NCBI GenBank assembly: GCA_945860085.1
Contig: CAMAPJ010000026.1
Location: 1-32,986 of the forward strand
From: Synechococcus sp. UW140
GTDB taxonomy: Bacteria > Cyanobacteriota > Cyanobacteriia > PCC-6307 > Cyanobiaceae
Length of the DNA stretch: 32,986 bases
Direction: 5' to 3'
The position numbers and the translations under genes are program-made. Below, piece after piece: positions 15,785 to 25,283 of this stretch; the first letter of the stretch is position 1, and each line of letters begins with the position of its first letter. Below the pieces are notes generated by a model. That model made no database searches. It was not told the DNA's origin and saw nothing but the letters and a program-made list of their open reading frames with translations.

Positions 15785-17095
15785 TCAGCTGTCTGGATTT
15801 TCCTCGCGCAGCTCAAACAGCCGCTCCAGGACCCCCATGGCCACATGCCGCTGCTGACGGGGCTGGGGGGCCCGCAGATTGGTCACGGGGGTGTGGAGAA
15901 TCTTGTTGATGATGCCCTTGCTGAGGGCTTCCATGACTTTGCGATCTCGCGAGGAAAGGTCGGGGCCCATGCGGCTGAGGGCCTTCTGTAATTCCTGCTC
16001 GCGGATGTCTTCCAGTTGGCGGCGCATGCGGTTCACGACCGGCACAGCTTCAAGGCCATCCCACCATTCCAGAAACAGGCGGGACTCTTCTTCAAGCAGC
16101 CCCTCGGCCTCGATGGCGATCTCCCGGCGGGCCTCCTGGTTGCGGGCCACCACCTCCTCGAGGTCGTCCACATCAAAGGCTCCGACCCCCTCGATGCCGC
16201 GGACATCGGAGCTGATGTTGCGCGGCACGCCGATGTCGATCAGTAGCAGCGAGGAGCGCCGATTCAGGCGGTTGAGCCGCCCGGCATCAATGATCGGTTC
16301 CTCAGCGGCCGTGCTGGTGAACACCAGGGAACAGGTGCTCAGGCAATGGTCAAGGTCGTCGAGGGGGCGACACTGGACCGGCAGGTCTGGGAAATCCGCC
16401 GCCAGCAGTTCGGCCCGCTCCACCGTGCGGTTGAGCAGCACCACCCCGCGGCAGCCCTTGGAGCCCAGGTGTTGCAGGAGCAGCCGCGACATGCGTCCGG
16501 CCCCCACCACCGCCACCTGCTCCTGATCGAGGGGGACCAGGTCGTCGAGGCCCCGGGCCTGGCCCACCTTCAGCTGGGCTAGCTCGACGGCCGCCGAACT
16601 GATCGAGACCGCCCCCGTGCCCAGGTTGGTTTCGGTGCGCACCCGCTTGCCGGTGCTGACTGCCTGGTTGAGCAGGCGGTTGAGAATTGGTCCAATCGAG
16701 CGATGTTCCTGGCCGAGCCGGAACATCTTTTTCACCTGGGAGAGGATCTGGCCCTCACCCAGCACCAGGCTGTCCAGGCCGGAGGCCACCCGCAGCAGGT
16801 GGGCCACCGCCTCCTCGTGGTGATAGGTGAACAGATGGGGCGTGAGCTCCACCAAAGCCAGGCCCGATTGCTCGCTTAAGAAGGTACCCACCGCTGTGAC
16901 ACCCTGCTCCGGATGGCGTAGCAGGGTGTAAATCTCCAGCCGATTGCAGGTGCTGAGGATTGAGGCCTCCAGCACCTGGTCGTCAGCCCTGAGCCGCTGA
17001 AGGGACTCCTCCATGCTCTGCTCAGCGATGCTGAGCCGCTCGCGGATTTCCACCGGGGCGGTGTGGTGGCTGAGTCCGACGACCGTGATGTGCAT
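15785..17095 (-). CDS. hemA: Glutamyl-tRNA reductase
   Basis: First committed enzyme of the C5 route to 5-aminolevulinate, hence of chlorophyll, heme and bilins; reduces glutamyl-tRNA(Glu) with NADPH to glutamate 1-semialdehyde. Seen: MHITVVGLSHHTAPVEIRER at the start, the catalytic Cys50 in LSTCNRLEIY, the LGEGQILSQVKKMF block, the NADPH-binding VVGAGRMSRLLLQHLG, and DIGVPRNI, followed by the long C-terminal dimerisation helices. At 436 residues it is full length. It lies 38 bases after glpX and upstream of glgC, so its expression is probably tied to carbon-metabolism genes. A feedback heme site is known in the family but not visible here. Confidence 0.97.
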   Translation of the reverse strand: MHITVVGLSHHTAPVEIRERLSIAEQSMEESLQRLRADDQVLEASILSTCNRLEIYTLLRHPEQGVTAVGTFLSEQSGLALVELTPHLFTYHHEEAVAHLLRVASGLDSLVLGEGQILSQVKKMFRLGQEHRSIGPILNRLLNQAVSTGKRVRTETNLGTGAVSISSAAVELAQLKVGQARGLDDLVPLDQEQVAVVGAGRMSRLLLQHLGSKGCRGVVLLNRTVERAELLAADFPDLPVQCRPLDDLDHCLSTCSLVFTSTAAEEPIIDAGRLNRLNRRSSLLLIDIGVPRNISSDVRGIEGVGAFDVDDLEEVVARNQEARREIAIEAEGLLEEESRLFLEWWDGLEAVPVVNRMRRQLEDIREQELQKALSRMGPDLSSRDRKVMEALSKGIINKILHTPVTNLRAPQPRQQRHVAMGVLERLFELREENPDS

Positions 17096-17133
17096 GAAGG
17101 GAGAACCTCGCTGGCGCTTGGGTGGGGTCTGCG

Positions 17134-18138
17134 TCAGCGCAGGGCGATGCTCTTGGCGCCGTCCTTGATGTGCACCGTGTTGGTGAACCGGGCGGTGTTG
17201 TCGAGCGTACTGATGATCAGGCTGCTGGTGCGGGTGCAGTCCTTCTCAAACTTGACGCCGTGGAAGAGCAGGCCATCGGTGATGCCGCTGCCGGCAAACA
17301 CGACGTTCTCACCGGAAGCCAGTTCTTCGGCTTCATACACCTTGTCGATGTCGGTGATGCCCATCTCATTGAGGCGGGCAATGTTGCCTTCCACGGTGTA
17401 GTCCGCCCACTCGGAGGTTTGGGCCACGGCCGGGTCATAGACCAGCTGGCCCTGGAAGTGGCCACCAAGAGCGCGCATGGCGGCGGCCGAAATCACGCCT
17501 TCGGGGGCGGCGCCGATGCCCATCAGGCAATGGGTGCCGCTGCCGGCGAAGCCACAGGCAATGGCGGCTTGCACGTCACCGTCGGAGATCGGCTTGACCC
17601 GGGCGCCAGTGGCGCGGATTTCGGCGATCAGGTCCTTGTGGCGGGCCCGATCCATCACCACGATCACCAGCTCGCTGGCGGCCAGACCCAGGCACTCACT
17701 GAGGATGGCGATGTTTTCGGTGGCGGATTTGCGGATGTCCACCTTGCCCTTGGCGGCCGGGGGGGCAGCCAGCTTCTTCATGTAGAAGTCGGGTGCATTG
17801 AACAGGCCACCGCGGTCGGAGGCGGCCAGCACGGCCATCGAGCCGTCTTGGTTGTTGGCACAAAGGTTGGTCCCTTCGCAGGGATCGACGGCGAAATCAA
17901 CGCCGGGGCCTGTGCCGCTGCCGACTTCTTCGCCGATATAGAGCATCGGTGCTTCGTCCCGTTCGCCCTCGCCGATGACGATGCGGCCTTTCATCTGAAT
18001 GGCGCCCATGCGGGTGCGCATGGCCTCGACGGCGGCGGCATCCGCCTCGTCTTTCATGCCGAGGCCGGTGAGCTTGGCGGAGGCGATGGCGGCCTGCTCA
18101 ACGACCTCGAGAATTTCCTGAATAAGGGTGCGATCCAC
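17134..18138 (-). CDS. glpX: Class II fructose-1,6-/sedoheptulose-1,7-bisphosphatase
   Basis: The dual-function Calvin-cycle phosphatase (F/SBPase) of cyanobacteria, removing the 1-phosphate from both sugar bisphosphates; redox-regulated by thioredoxin in this group. Seen: [20 protein letters not shown] at the start, the metal/substrate motifs [18 protein letters not shown] and [20 protein letters not shown], and a C-terminal [20 protein letters not shown]. The start is GTG at 18138, giving 334 residues, the expected size; the frame stays open 37 codons further, but that part is Pro/Arg-rich and unlike the family. It heads the glpX-hemA-glgC run and is divergent from rpe, another Calvin-cycle gene, across 253 bases. 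Confidence 0.96.
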   Translation of the reverse strand: MDRTLIQEILEVVEQAAIASAKLTGLGMKDEADAAAVEAMRTRMGAIQMKGRIVIGEGERDEAPMLYIGEEVGSGTGPGVDFAVDPCEGTNLCANNQDGSMAVLAASDRGGLFNAPDFYMKKLAAPPAAKGKVDIRKSATENIAILSECLGLAASELVIVVMDRARHKDLIAEIRATGARVKPISDGDVQAAIACGFAGSGTHCLMGIGAAPEGVISAAAMRALGGHFQGQLVYDPAVAQTSEWADYTVEGNIARLNEMGITDIDKVYEAEELASGENVVFAGSGITDGLLFHGVKFEKDCTRTSSLIISTLDNTARFTNTVHIKDGAKSIALR

Positions 18139-18356
18139 AGCAGTCCGGCGGGGGTAGGGGGCTTTGGCAGGGGGAGCGGCAATGCCGCGCCGCGGGAAGG
18201 AGGCTGGTCTGGTTGGGCTGACAGGGCCGACGGCAGCACCGGCTTGCAAGCTTTGACAGGGTGGGCGCAGCTTCCAGCAGCCGCAGGGCCTCTCGGGCTT
18301 TTAGCGCCGCTCACTGTATCAGCGGCTCCCAACCGAAAGGCGGTCGGACCAATTCC

Positions 18357-18362
18357 TACAAT
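18357..18362 (+). promoter_or_regulatory. Candidate -10 element for rpe
   Basis: TACAAT, 30 bases before the rpe ATG, fits the cyanobacterial group 1 sigma -10 consensus. No good -35 hexamer is at the right distance, which is common in cyanobacteria. The same 253-base divergent region must also carry the glpX promoter; a TACAGT on the minus strand at 18318-18313 is one candidate. Confidence 0.35.
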
Positions 18363-18391
18363 CAAGGGCCCTGAGCCCCGGTGGCCCCTCC

Positions 18392-19075
18392 ATGAGCACC
18401 AAGCCCCTGGTGATCTCCCCGTCGATCCTTTCGGCCGATTTCTCCCGTCTCGGCGAGGACGTCCGTGCCGTCGATGAGGCCGGCGCTGACTGGATTCATG
18501 TGGATGTGATGGATGGCCGCTTCGTTCCCAACATCACGATCGGCCCCCTGATCGTTGAGGCCCTGCGGCCGGTCACGACCAAGCCCTTGGACGTGCACCT
18601 GATGATCGTTGAGCCCGAGCGTTACGTGGCTGATTTTGCCAAGGCCGGCGCCGACATCATCAGCGTCCAGGTGGAGGCCTGCACCCACCTGCATCGCAAC
18701 CTGGCCCAGATCAAGGACCTCGGCAAGCTGGCTGGTGCCGTGCTCAACCCCGGCACGCCGCTCGACACGCTCGAGTACTGCCTGGAGCTCTGTGATCTGG
18801 TGCTGATCATGAGCGTTAACCCGGGCTTCGGGGGCCAGAGCTTCATCCCCTCCCAGGTGCAGAAGATCGCCGCCCTGCGCCGCATGTGTGATGAGCGGGG
18901 CCTCGATCCCTGGATCGAAGTCGACGGCGGCATTAAGGCCAGCAATGCCTGGCAGGTGCTTGAGGCCGGCGCCAACGCGATCGTCTCCGGTTCGGGCGTG
19001 TTCAACCAGCCCAGCTACGCCGAAGCGATCACGGGCATCCGCAATAGCCGTCGCCCGGTGGCCGTCGCCGCCTGA
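18392..19075 (+). CDS. rpe: Ribulose-phosphate 3-epimerase
   Basis: Interconverts ribulose 5-phosphate and xylulose 5-phosphate in the Calvin cycle and pentose phosphate pathway. Seen: [18 protein letters not shown], the catalytic [19 protein letters not shown] (metal His and Asp), the second metal-His region [24 protein letters not shown], and the catalytic Asp in [10 protein letters not shown], closing the (beta/alpha)8 barrel with the phosphate-binding VSGSGVF. The 227 residues are typical. It ends in a clear terminator at 19140. It is placed back to back with glpX, so the two Calvin-cycle genes share a regulatory region. Confidence 0.97.
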   Translation: MSTKPLVISPSILSADFSRLGEDVRAVDEAGADWIHVDVMDGRFVPNITIGPLIVEALRPVTTKPLDVHLMIVEPERYVADFAKAGADIISVQVEACTHLHRNLAQIKDLGKLAGAVLNPGTPLDTLEYCLELCDLVLIMSVNPGFGGQSFIPSQVQKIAALRRMCDERGLDPWIEVDGGIKASNAWQVLEAGANAIVSGSGVFNQPSYAEAITGIRNSRRPVAVAA

Positions 19076-19139
19076 GCCTCCTGGACTGGGGACCAGATGG
19101 GGGCTACCCCGCCTGGGCCCGGCTCAGAGCCGTTAATGG

Positions 19140-19177
19140 AAAACCCCGGCAGCCCCTATGGGTTGTCGGGGTTTTTT
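19140..19177. terminator. Bidirectional rho-independent terminator between rpe and ccsA
   Basis: AAAACCCCGGCA pairs with TGTCGGGGTTTT (12 pairs, one G-U), with a small inner stem in the loop, followed by a T-run on the plus strand. On the minus strand the same A/T arms give TTTT after the stem. It lies about 65 bases after the rpe stop and 85 bases beyond the ccsA stop, so it can serve both convergent genes. Confidence 0.9.
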
Positions 19178-19259
19178 GCTGCGAGGCCGCTGTTGCTGGC
19201 GGAAAGGAGCTGCCGGCGAGGGGCCCCCGCCCGGCACGCCCCAGGGGCCAGGCCCTCAG

Positions 19260-20306
19260 TCAACTGTCGAAGAACCAGCCGTAGCTGTGCAGGCCGATGC
19301 CCAGCAGGTTGACGCCGATGTAGCAGACGCAGATCACCACCAGTCCCGCCACCGCCACCAGAGCGGGTCGGCGCCCCTGCCAGCCGCGGCTGAGGCGGGT
19401 ATGCAGGTAGGCGGCATAGACCAGCCAGCAGATCAGGGCCCAGGTTTCCTTGGGGTCCCAGCTCCACCAGCTTCCCCAGGCCTCATTCGCCCAGACGGCC
19501 CCGCTGACGATCCCTACCGACAGCAGCAGGAAGCCCACCGTGATCGTGCGATAGCTGAGGCTGTCGAGCTGCTCGCTGACGCCCATGGCGGCGCTTTGCA
19601 GGCTTAGGGCCGGGCTGGGTCCCCCCGACGGGCTGGTGGCCAGCAGGCCCTGGCGGTAGCCGCCACTGCCGATCGAACTGCTGCGCACCTCCAGGGCCCG
19701 GCCCCGGTCTGTGAACAGCACCGCCAACGAGAGCAGGGAGCCCACCAGCAGGGCGGCGTAGCTGACCATGATCACGCTGACGTGCATCACTAGCCAGCTG
19801 GAACGCAGGGCCGGCACCAAGGGTGAGGCGGCCTGGAGTTGGTCTGGCAGGGCGAAGCTGGCGAAGGCCACACAGCCCAAGCCCATCGGCGTGGCCGAGG
19901 CCGGCACTAGGGCCGAAGGCCAGGAGCGTTCCACCAGCAGCTGGGTGAGGGTGCAGGCCCAGGCGAGAAAGCAGAGTGATTCGTAAAGGTTGCTGATCGG
20001 GAAATGGCCCGACTGCCACCAGCGCAACACCAGTTGGGCGGTGAGGGCCAGGTTGGCGCTGGCCACGAGGACGCGGACCAGGCCGCTGTTGGCGGTTGGC
20101 TGGGGCAAGCCTGTGGCTTTGGGTGAGCTAGGGGCACCGGCCAGGCCAAGGCCATCGGCGAGGAGAAGGCCATCGGCGAGGCGAAGGCCATCGCTTTCGG
20201 CCAGGGACGTGCTCAGGCCCCAGAAGGCCAGGGGCAAGGCCAGCAGTAGTAGGGCGAAGGCGGCCAGGCCCAGGCCAAGCACAGGGTCGGTCAGGGAAAC
20301 AGGCAA
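19260..20306 (-). CDS. ccsA: System II cytochrome c biogenesis protein CcsA (CcsB/ResC family)
   Basis: Membrane heme-handling protein that, with Ccs1, attaches heme to c-type cytochromes (cytochrome f, c6) on the lumenal or periplasmic side. Seen: about eight membrane segments and the diagnostic tryptophan-rich heme loop [20 protein letters not shown] (WWD domain) with flanking histidines ([22 protein letters not shown]). The 348 residues include a low-complexity insertion near residues 35-60 (an LADGL repeat, nt 20148-20201) that looks like a lineage-specific linker. The start is TTG at 20306; no ATG lies upstream in frame. It follows lptF after 67 bases on the same strand and may share its transcript. 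Confidence 0.92.
   Translation of the reverse strand: MPVSLTDPVLGLGLAAFALLLLALPLAFWGLSTSLAESDGLRLADGLLLADGLGLAGAPSSPKATGLPQPTANSGLVRVLVASANLALTAQLVLRWWQSGHFPISNLYESLCFLAWACTLTQLLVERSWPSALVPASATPMGLGCVAFASFALPDQLQAASPLVPALRSSWLVMHVSVIMVSYAALLVGSLLSLAVLFTDRGRALEVRSSSIGSGGYRQGLLATSPSGGPSPALSLQSAAMGVSEQLDSLSYRTITVGFLLLSVGIVSGAVWANEAWGSWWSWDPKETWALICWLVYAAYLHTRLSRGWQGRRPALVAVAGLVVICVCYIGVNLLGIGLHSYGWFFDS
20148..20201 (-). repeat. 18-base tandem repeat inside ccsA
   Basis: Two units of 18 bases (AAGGCCATCGGCGAGGAG and a copy with one change) plus a third degenerate unit. In the ccsA frame they give repeated LADGL. This matches slippage in a loop that tolerates length change, between the first and second membrane segments. 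Confidence 0.75.
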
Positions 20307-20373
20307 CGCTCGAGCGCAAGGTCACTAGGTCCCAGTCTGGCAAGTCATGGCCTCCCTGAGGGCCTGGACTGGC

Positions 20374-21732
20374 TCAGCGGCTGGCCTGGCGTAACAGCAA
20401 CAGTCCGCCACCTAGACCGATCCACACCGGCATCCAGGCCGCCAGGATTGGATAGAGGGTGCCCTTGACCCCCAGGGAGCTGAAGATGAACGACATCAGG
20501 TAGTAGCCGAAAATCAGTAACACACTGATGCCAAAACCCTGGCTGCGACTGGTGCGCGAATTGGGCCTGACCCCCAAACTGCTGCCGATTAGACCGAAAA
20601 CCAGGCTGATGAACGGGAAGGCGAATTTCTCCTGGATGCGCACGCGCAGGCGCCGGGCCTCTTTCTGGTCGCCCGCCTGCACGAGCAACTGCTCTGCCCT
20701 GATGGCCTGGGCCGCTGTCATTTCTTCGGAGTTGGTGGGCAACTTGGCCACCTGGATCGGCGCCGATGTGAAGGGATAGAAATAGCGATCAAAATTGGCT
20801 GAGGTTGTCGAGTTGTCACTCGGATTGATAGTGACGATGCGACCATTGAGAAATTCCCAGAGGCTGCGTTTCTCATTCCAGATCGCCTTTTGGGCCGTCA
20901 TGATCTGCTGCTGGCCCTGGTGGGAAAAATCCAGCACCGTGACATCGACCATTACCCCTTCACGAAATTCCCGGGCGTAGAAGAGTTGGGCCAGGCCATT
21001 CTGGGCCGGGGCCCCTGGATCCTGGGCCTGGATCGAACCAAAGCGGGAATACACCACATCTTTGCCTCGCTCTGAGGAGAGGGCGCGGCCTAGGGCCCGA
21101 TCAAAGGTGATCGAGGCGGCCAGATTGGCCCGGGGCACGATCACATCGTTGAACATAAAAGTGAGGCCGCTCATCAGACCCGCCACCACTAGGGCCGGCA
21201 CCACCATCCGCCAGGTGGCGACACCGATGCTGCGCAGGGCCGTCAGTTCGCTGGTGCTCGAAAGCCGGCTGTAGGCCAGCAGGGTGGCCATCAGGGTGGC
21301 CATCGGAAAGGACAGCACTAGGAAGCCCGGCAGGCGCAACATCAACACCTGAAAGGCTGCCGTGAATGGCAGCCCCGATTCCGAGACCCGGCGCACCAGC
21401 TCGAACACCACTCCTACCGACAGGGAGACGGTGGTGAAGGCCGCCACGCCGAACAACAGAGGACCAAGCAACTCCGAGGCGAGCCAGCGATCCATCAGTG
21501 GCAGCCGGGTCCACAGGCGCTGGGCCTTCGCTGGTAGGCGTTGCAGCGACTCGATCGTTGAGGCCAGGGCAGCCACAGGGTGTTGCGTAACGGGTGGTTG
21601 GAACGGGGGGCGACCGGGCTTGGTCGGATCAAACCTGCTTTGGGCTGGATCCGCGGCCGGTGGGCTGCTTTGCGGCGGATCGGGCCGGTCTCCGTCGCGG
21701 CGGCCCTTGGTGTCGGCGGCGGATCGGGTCAC
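20374..21732 (-). CDS. lptF: LptF/LptG-family permease for lipopolysaccharide export
   Basis: Inner-membrane permease of the YjgP/YjgQ family that works with LptB to extract lipopolysaccharide. Seen: LPLMDRWLASELLGPLLFG starting the first membrane segment, then FAFPFISLVFGLIGSSLGVR and terminal segments (GISVLLIFGYYLMSFIF; WMPVWIGLGGGLLLL), with a central periplasmic beta-rich domain (residues ~200-330). The frame opens with GTG at 21732, whose GTGA overlaps the lptB stop, implying coupling; the first ~75 residues are Pro-rich and variable, so translation could also begin nearer MDRWLASELL. 452 residues with that lead. Cyanobacteria often have one such permease instead of a separate LptF and LptG. 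Confidence 0.9.
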   Translation of the reverse strand: MTRSAADTKGRRDGDRPDPPQSSPPAADPAQSRFDPTKPGRPPFQPPVTQHPVAALASTIESLQRLPAKAQRLWTRLPLMDRWLASELLGPLLFGVAAFTTVSLSVGVVFELVRRVSESGLPFTAAFQVLMLRLPGFLVLSFPMATLMATLLAYSRLSSTSELTALRSIGVATWRMVVPALVVAGLMSGLTFMFNDVIVPRANLAASITFDRALGRALSSERGKDVVYSRFGSIQAQDPGAPAQNGLAQLFYAREFREGVMVDVTVLDFSHQGQQQIMTAQKAIWNEKRSLWEFLNGRIVTINPSDNSTTSANFDRYFYPFTSAPIQVAKLPTNSEEMTAAQAIRAEQLLVQAGDQKEARRLRVRIQEKFAFPFISLVFGLIGSSLGVRPNSRTSRSQGFGISVLLIFGYYLMSFIFSSLGVKGTLYPILAAWMPVWIGLGGGLLLLRQASR

Positions 21733-22457
21733 AGCCGGAAGCCTTCGCCGAGGTAATGGCGGCGCACCATCGGATCGGCAGCCAGCTCTTCGGAGCTGCC
21801 GGCCGCCAGGATGCTGCCGTCGGTGAGGATGTAGGCCCGATCAGTAATCGCCAGGGTTTCGCGCACGTTGTGATCGGTGATGAACACGCCCATGCCCCGT
21901 TGGCGCAGGCTGCCGATCAGGTCCTGCAGGTCGGACACGGCCAGGGGATCCACCCCGGCGAACGGCTCATCGAGCAGCAGGTAACGGGGGCCCTGCACCC
22001 CCACAGCCAGGGCCCGGGCCACCTCGCAGCGGCGCCGTTCACCGCCGGAGAGCTGATAGCCGCGGCGATGCAGGAAGGCGCCGAGTTGGAACTCCTCCAC
22101 CAGCTGTTCCAGCCGGAAGCGGCGCTGGACCTGGCCGACACCGCTTTGCTGCAGGGCCAAACTCAAGTTCTCATGCACGCTCAGCTGGCGGAACACGCTG
22201 GCTTCCTGGGGCAGATAGCCGATGCCAAGCCGGGCCCGCTGCGGCATCGGCAGGGTCTGGACCGGCAGGCCATCAAGCAGCACCGCGCCGGCGTCGGGGC
22301 GCAGCAGGCCGGTCACCAGGTTGAAGGTGGTCGTCTTGCCGGCGCCGTTGGGGCCGAGCAGCCCCACCACTTCCCCGGCCTGGAGATTGAGGCTCACTCC
22401 TTTGACCAAGGGCCGCCCGGCGATCGTGAGGGTCACCTCTTGTAGGGACAGGCTCAT
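21729..22457 (-). CDS. lptB: Lipopolysaccharide export ATP-binding protein LptB
   Basis: The ABC ATPase that powers LptB2FG-type extraction of lipopolysaccharide. Seen: Walker A GPNGAGKTTT (from residue 35), Q-loop YLPQEASVFRQLSV, signature LSGGERRRCEVARAL (136-150), Walker B YLLLDEPFAGVD (159-170) and the switch His in FITDHNVRETL; the last two blocks are of the LptB subtype. The 242 residues are the usual size. Its ATG overlaps the lptA stop by ATGA, and its own stop overlaps the lptF GTG, so the three genes are tightly coupled. Confidence 0.95.
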   Translation of the reverse strand: MSLSLQEVTLTIAGRPLVKGVSLNLQAGEVVGLLGPNGAGKTTTFNLVTGLLRPDAGAVLLDGLPVQTLPMPQRARLGIGYLPQEASVFRQLSVHENLSLALQQSGVGQVQRRFRLEQLVEEFQLGAFLHRRGYQLSGGERRRCEVARALAVGVQGPRYLLLDEPFAGVDPLAVSDLQDLIGSLRQRGMGVFITDHNVRETLAITDRAYILTDGSILAAGSSEELAADPMVRRHYLGEGFRL

Positions 22458-23071
22458 GGGGCCACCGCCCGGACGGCTGGCCTGCTTGCCGGCGCCCCAG
22501 GAGTCTCCCCGGAGCCGACCGCAGCAGCGGCCGGGTTCGGCGCGGGCGTCAGGCGCAAGCGGCTCAGGACCTGTTCGTTGGCGGCGGGCAGGGCCATGAT
22601 CCTTTCGGAGCGCACTAGATAGATCACCTGCTCGGCCCGCAGCAGGTTGCCATCCTGTTGAACAACATCGACATCGCCACTCAATACAACCCGGCCTTCG
22701 CGGGTGAAGTACTGGGCCTGGCGGGCCGTCGCCATCACCCCCTTATCGGGGTAGAGGATGCGCACATTGCCCGTGGCCGTGATCACGCCTGTGGCCTGGT
22801 CGGCCAACTGGCGATCTGATTCGATGCTGACTAGCCCAGTGGGGATCGCCTGGCGCGCGGGGGCCTGACTGGGCCCAACGGCGGCTTGGGGAGCCGGACC
22901 CCCGTTCTGGCCCGGCAGGGCCTGGGCTTGGAGCGGCTGAGCCAGGGCCAGGGCACCACAGCCAAGGGTGAGAGCCACCAAGGGATAGGGATGCCGCCAG
23001 CGCAGGGCTGCGGCCAGGAATGCGTTCAACCCGGGAGCCATCGCCGCAATGGCGGTCAATCTAGGCTTCAA
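22454..23071 (-). CDS. lptA: LptA/OstA-family periplasmic lipopolysaccharide-transport protein
   Basis: A 205-residue exported protein with the OstA-like beta-jellyroll of LptA, which forms the periplasmic bridge for lipopolysaccharide. Seen: an N-terminal signal sequence (LVALTLGCGALALAQPLQAQ, residues ~31-50), a Pro/Ala linker, then the OstA core: ATGVITATGNVRILYPDKGV, TARQAQYFTREGRVVLSGDV and QQDGNLLRAEQVIYL, with the family's repeated 'A...Y......V.L.G.V' pattern. It ends in a Pro/Ala-rich tail. It sits directly before lptB (ATGA overlap) and overlaps the DUF309 gene by four bases. The context makes the LptA role likely. The signal peptide is unusually far from the ATG; a later start is possible. 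Confidence 0.85.
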   Translation of the reverse strand: MKPRLTAIAAMAPGLNAFLAAALRWRHPYPLVALTLGCGALALAQPLQAQALPGQNGGPAPQAAVGPSQAPARQAIPTGLVSIESDRQLADQATGVITATGNVRILYPDKGVMATARQAQYFTREGRVVLSGDVDVVQQDGNLLRAEQVIYLVRSERIMALPAANEQVLSRLRLTPAPNPAAAAVGSGETPGAPASRPAVRAVAP

Positions 23072-23475
23072 CCCTGGAGCGCCTGCAGCTCTGGCAATGG
23101 ACCAGGGTCAGGCTCTAGCCCCTGCTGCAGCGCCTGGAGTCTCTCGCTAACAGCAGCCAGTAGGGGGCCGAGCCCCAGACCCAGGGCCTCGTCGCCATAG
23201 GGCTTCAATCGCCCAAGACCTTCACCCAGCAACATCGTGGCGCCGCTTCGGTTGTCCCGTTCTAGGTGTAACTGGGCAACGGCAATTTGCAGCAGGCCCT
23301 GCAGGGCCTGACGATCGGGACCCTGGTTCTGGTGCCAGAGGTCCTCAAGCAGGTCATGGCAGCGATACCACTCCGCCCGATTGAACAGGGCGATGGCTTC
23401 GGCTAGGTGAGGATCAGCCTCTAGGTCACCTTCGTTCTGAAGGCCAGAGGCCAGGGAGGCTGGGCCCGGAGGCAT
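23068..23475 (-). CDS. DUF309-family protein
   Basis: A 135-residue helical protein. The diagnostic stretch is AIALFNRAEWYRCHDLLEDL followed by WHQNQGPDRQALQGLLQIAVAQ; the family pattern F......F..HE.LE..W.......R....GLIQ is clear, with CHDLLEDLW in place of the usual HExLExxW. Members are soluble and of unknown function. Its ATG (23473-23475) shares one base with the typA stop (23475-23477), and its stop overlaps lptA by ATGA. It is thus the link between typA and the lpt genes. The C-terminal 25 residues are variable. Confidence 0.88.
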   Translation of the reverse strand: MPPGPASLASGLQNEGDLEADPHLAEAIALFNRAEWYRCHDLLEDLWHQNQGPDRQALQGLLQIAVAQLHLERDNRSGATMLLGEGLGRLKPYGDEALGLGLGPLLAAVSERLQALQQGLEPDPGPLPELQALQG

Positions 23476-25283
23476 CAGCGCTTGGCGACCTTTTTGGCGG
23501 GCAGCTTGCGCAGGCGAATCGACTCGGGGGTGACCTCGAGCATCTCATCAGGGCCGATGTATTCGAGGGCCCGCTCCAGGGTCATCTGCATCGGGGCTTG
23601 CAGGGTGTCGAGCACCTCAGCGCCAGCCGAGCGGATGTTGGTGACCTGCTTCATCTTGCAGACATTGAGTTCGAGATCGGGCGGGCGGTTGTGCTCGCCG
23701 ACGATCATGCCCTTGTAGACCTTGGTGCCCGGGCTGATGAAGAACTGGCCACGATCTTCCGAGCCCTTGAGGGCATAGAAGGTGGCTGTTCCTTCTTCAA
23801 ACGAGATCAGCACTCCATTGCGACGGGATTCGAGATCCCCCTGCATGCGGCGATAGTCGAGGAAGGAATGGCTCATAATCCCTTCGCCGCGGGTAGCGCG
23901 AATAAACTCACCACGGAAGCCAATCAGGCCCCGGGAGGGCACCACGAATTCCAGCAGGGTGCGGTTATCGCTGGTGGTTTCCATGTTCTGCATCTCGCCC
24001 TTGCGGATGCCGAGTTTCTCAATGCAGCCGCCCACTGATTCTTCGGGCACATCCATCACCAGCATTTCGAAGGGCTCGCTGGGGGTGCCATCGATCGTGC
24101 GGAAAATCACCTGGGGCTGGGACACCTGGAACTCGAAGCCCTCGCGGCGCATCGTTTCAATCAGGATGCCCAGGTGCAGTTCGCCCCGGCCACTCACAGA
24201 GAAGCGGTCAGGGGAATCGGTGTCCTCGACCCGCAGGGCCACGTTGGTGAGCAGTTCCCGCTGCAGGCGATCGCGCAATTGGCGCGTGGTGACGAACTTG
24301 CCTTCCTTGCCCGCAAAGGGGGAATCGTTGACGACGAAGGTCATCTGCAAGGTGGGCTCATCCACCTTGATCAGGGGCAGGGCCTCGGGGTGGTCAGGGC
24401 AGGCGATCGTTTCACCGATATTCACCTCATCAAAGCCAGATACGGCCACCAGATCGCCGGCCCGGGCCTCGTCGATTTCGATGCGAGAGAGCCCCTTGAA
24501 GCCGAGCAACTTGCTGATGCGGCCCCGTTTGATACTGCCGTCATCCCGGATCAGGGCGACGGTCTGGCCGTTGCGGATCGTGCCGTTGTGGATCTTGCCG
24601 ATCATAATCCGGCCCAGGAAATCCGAATAATCGAGGGTGGTCACCTGCATCTGCAGGGGCTTCTCCGGATCGCCGATGGGGGCGGGCACATGGCGCAGGA
24701 TCGCGTCAAAGAGCGGCTTCATGTTGTCGCTCTCGATCGCCATGGTCGGCTTGGCATAGCCGGCCATGCCGCTACCAAACAGATAGCTGAAGTCGCATTG
24801 GTCGTCGTCGGCGCCCAGTTCCAAGAACAGGTCCAGCACCTTGTCGACGGCCTGTTCGGGGTCAACGCGAGCCCGGTCAATCTTGTTGATGAACACGATC
24901 GGCCGCAGACCCTTTTCCAGGGCCTTCTTGAGCACGAAGCGGGTCTGGGGCATGGGCCCTTCGTTGGCATCCACGATCAGCAGGCAGCCATCCACCATGC
25001 CGAGCACCCGCTCCACTTCGCCACCGAAATCGGAGTGGCCAGGAGTATCAACAATATTGATACGGATGCCGTTGTAATCAACCGCCGTATTCTTAGAGAG
25101 GATCGTGATGCCGCGCTCACGCTCCAAGTCGTTGGAATCCATCACGCAAGTGGGCACTGCCTCACCATCGCGGAAGATGCCGGACTGGTTCAGCAGGGCA
25201 TCCCCCAAGGTGGTTTTGCCGTGGTCAACGTGGGCAATGATCGCAATGTTGCGAATCGGGGCGCCCTTGTGTTCGCCGCTCAT
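23475..25283 (-). CDS. typA: Ribosome-associated GTPase TypA/BipA
   Basis: A translational GTPase of the EF-G/LepA superfamily that binds 70S ribosomes and aids ribosome assembly and stress adaptation. Seen: G1 [11 protein letters not shown]2 region [12 protein letters not shown]3 [16 protein letters not shown]4 NKIDR, then beta-barrel domain II, EF-G-like domains III and V ([19 protein letters not shown]), and the TypA-specific C-terminal domain with [19 protein letters not shown] and [20 protein letters not shown]. The ATG at 25283 ([20 protein letters not shown]) gives 602 residues; the open frame continues 31 codons upstream without similarity. It heads the overlapping run to lptF. Confidence 0.97.
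   Translation of the reverse strand: MSGEHKGAPIRNIAIIAHVDHGKTTLGDALLNQSGIFRDGEAVPTCVMDSNDLERERGITILSKNTAVDYNGIRINIVDTPGHSDFGGEVERVLGMVDGCLLIVDANEGPMPQTRFVLKKALEKGLRPIVFINKIDRARVDPEQAVDKVLDLFLELGADDDQCDFSYLFGSGMAGYAKPTMAIESDNMKPLFDAILRHVPAPIGDPEKPLQMQVTTLDYSDFLGRIMIGKIHNGTIRNGQTVALIRDDGSIKRGRISKLLGFKGLSRIEIDEARAGDLVAVSGFDEVNIGETIACPDHPEALPLIKVDEPTLQMTFVVNDSPFAGKEGKFVTTRQLRDRLQRELLTNVALRVEDTDSPDRFSVSGRGELHLGILIETMRREGFEFQVSQPQVIFRTIDGTPSEPFEMLVMDVPEESVGGCIEKLGIRKGEMQNMETTSDNRTLLEFVVPSRGLIGFRGEFIRATRGEGIMSHSFLDYRRMQGDLESRRNGVLISFEEGTATFYALKGSEDRGQFFISPGTKVYKGMIVGEHNRPPDLELNVCKMKQVTNIRSAGAEVLDTLQAPMQMTLERALEYIGPDEMLEVTPESIRLRKLPAKKVAKR

Noticed and set aside
17122-18477. Long plus-strand open frame (451 residues) opposite glpX
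   Set aside because: It is antisense to the clear glpX gene; the Gly/His/Ala-rich product mirrors the GC-rich third positions of glpX and has no domain.
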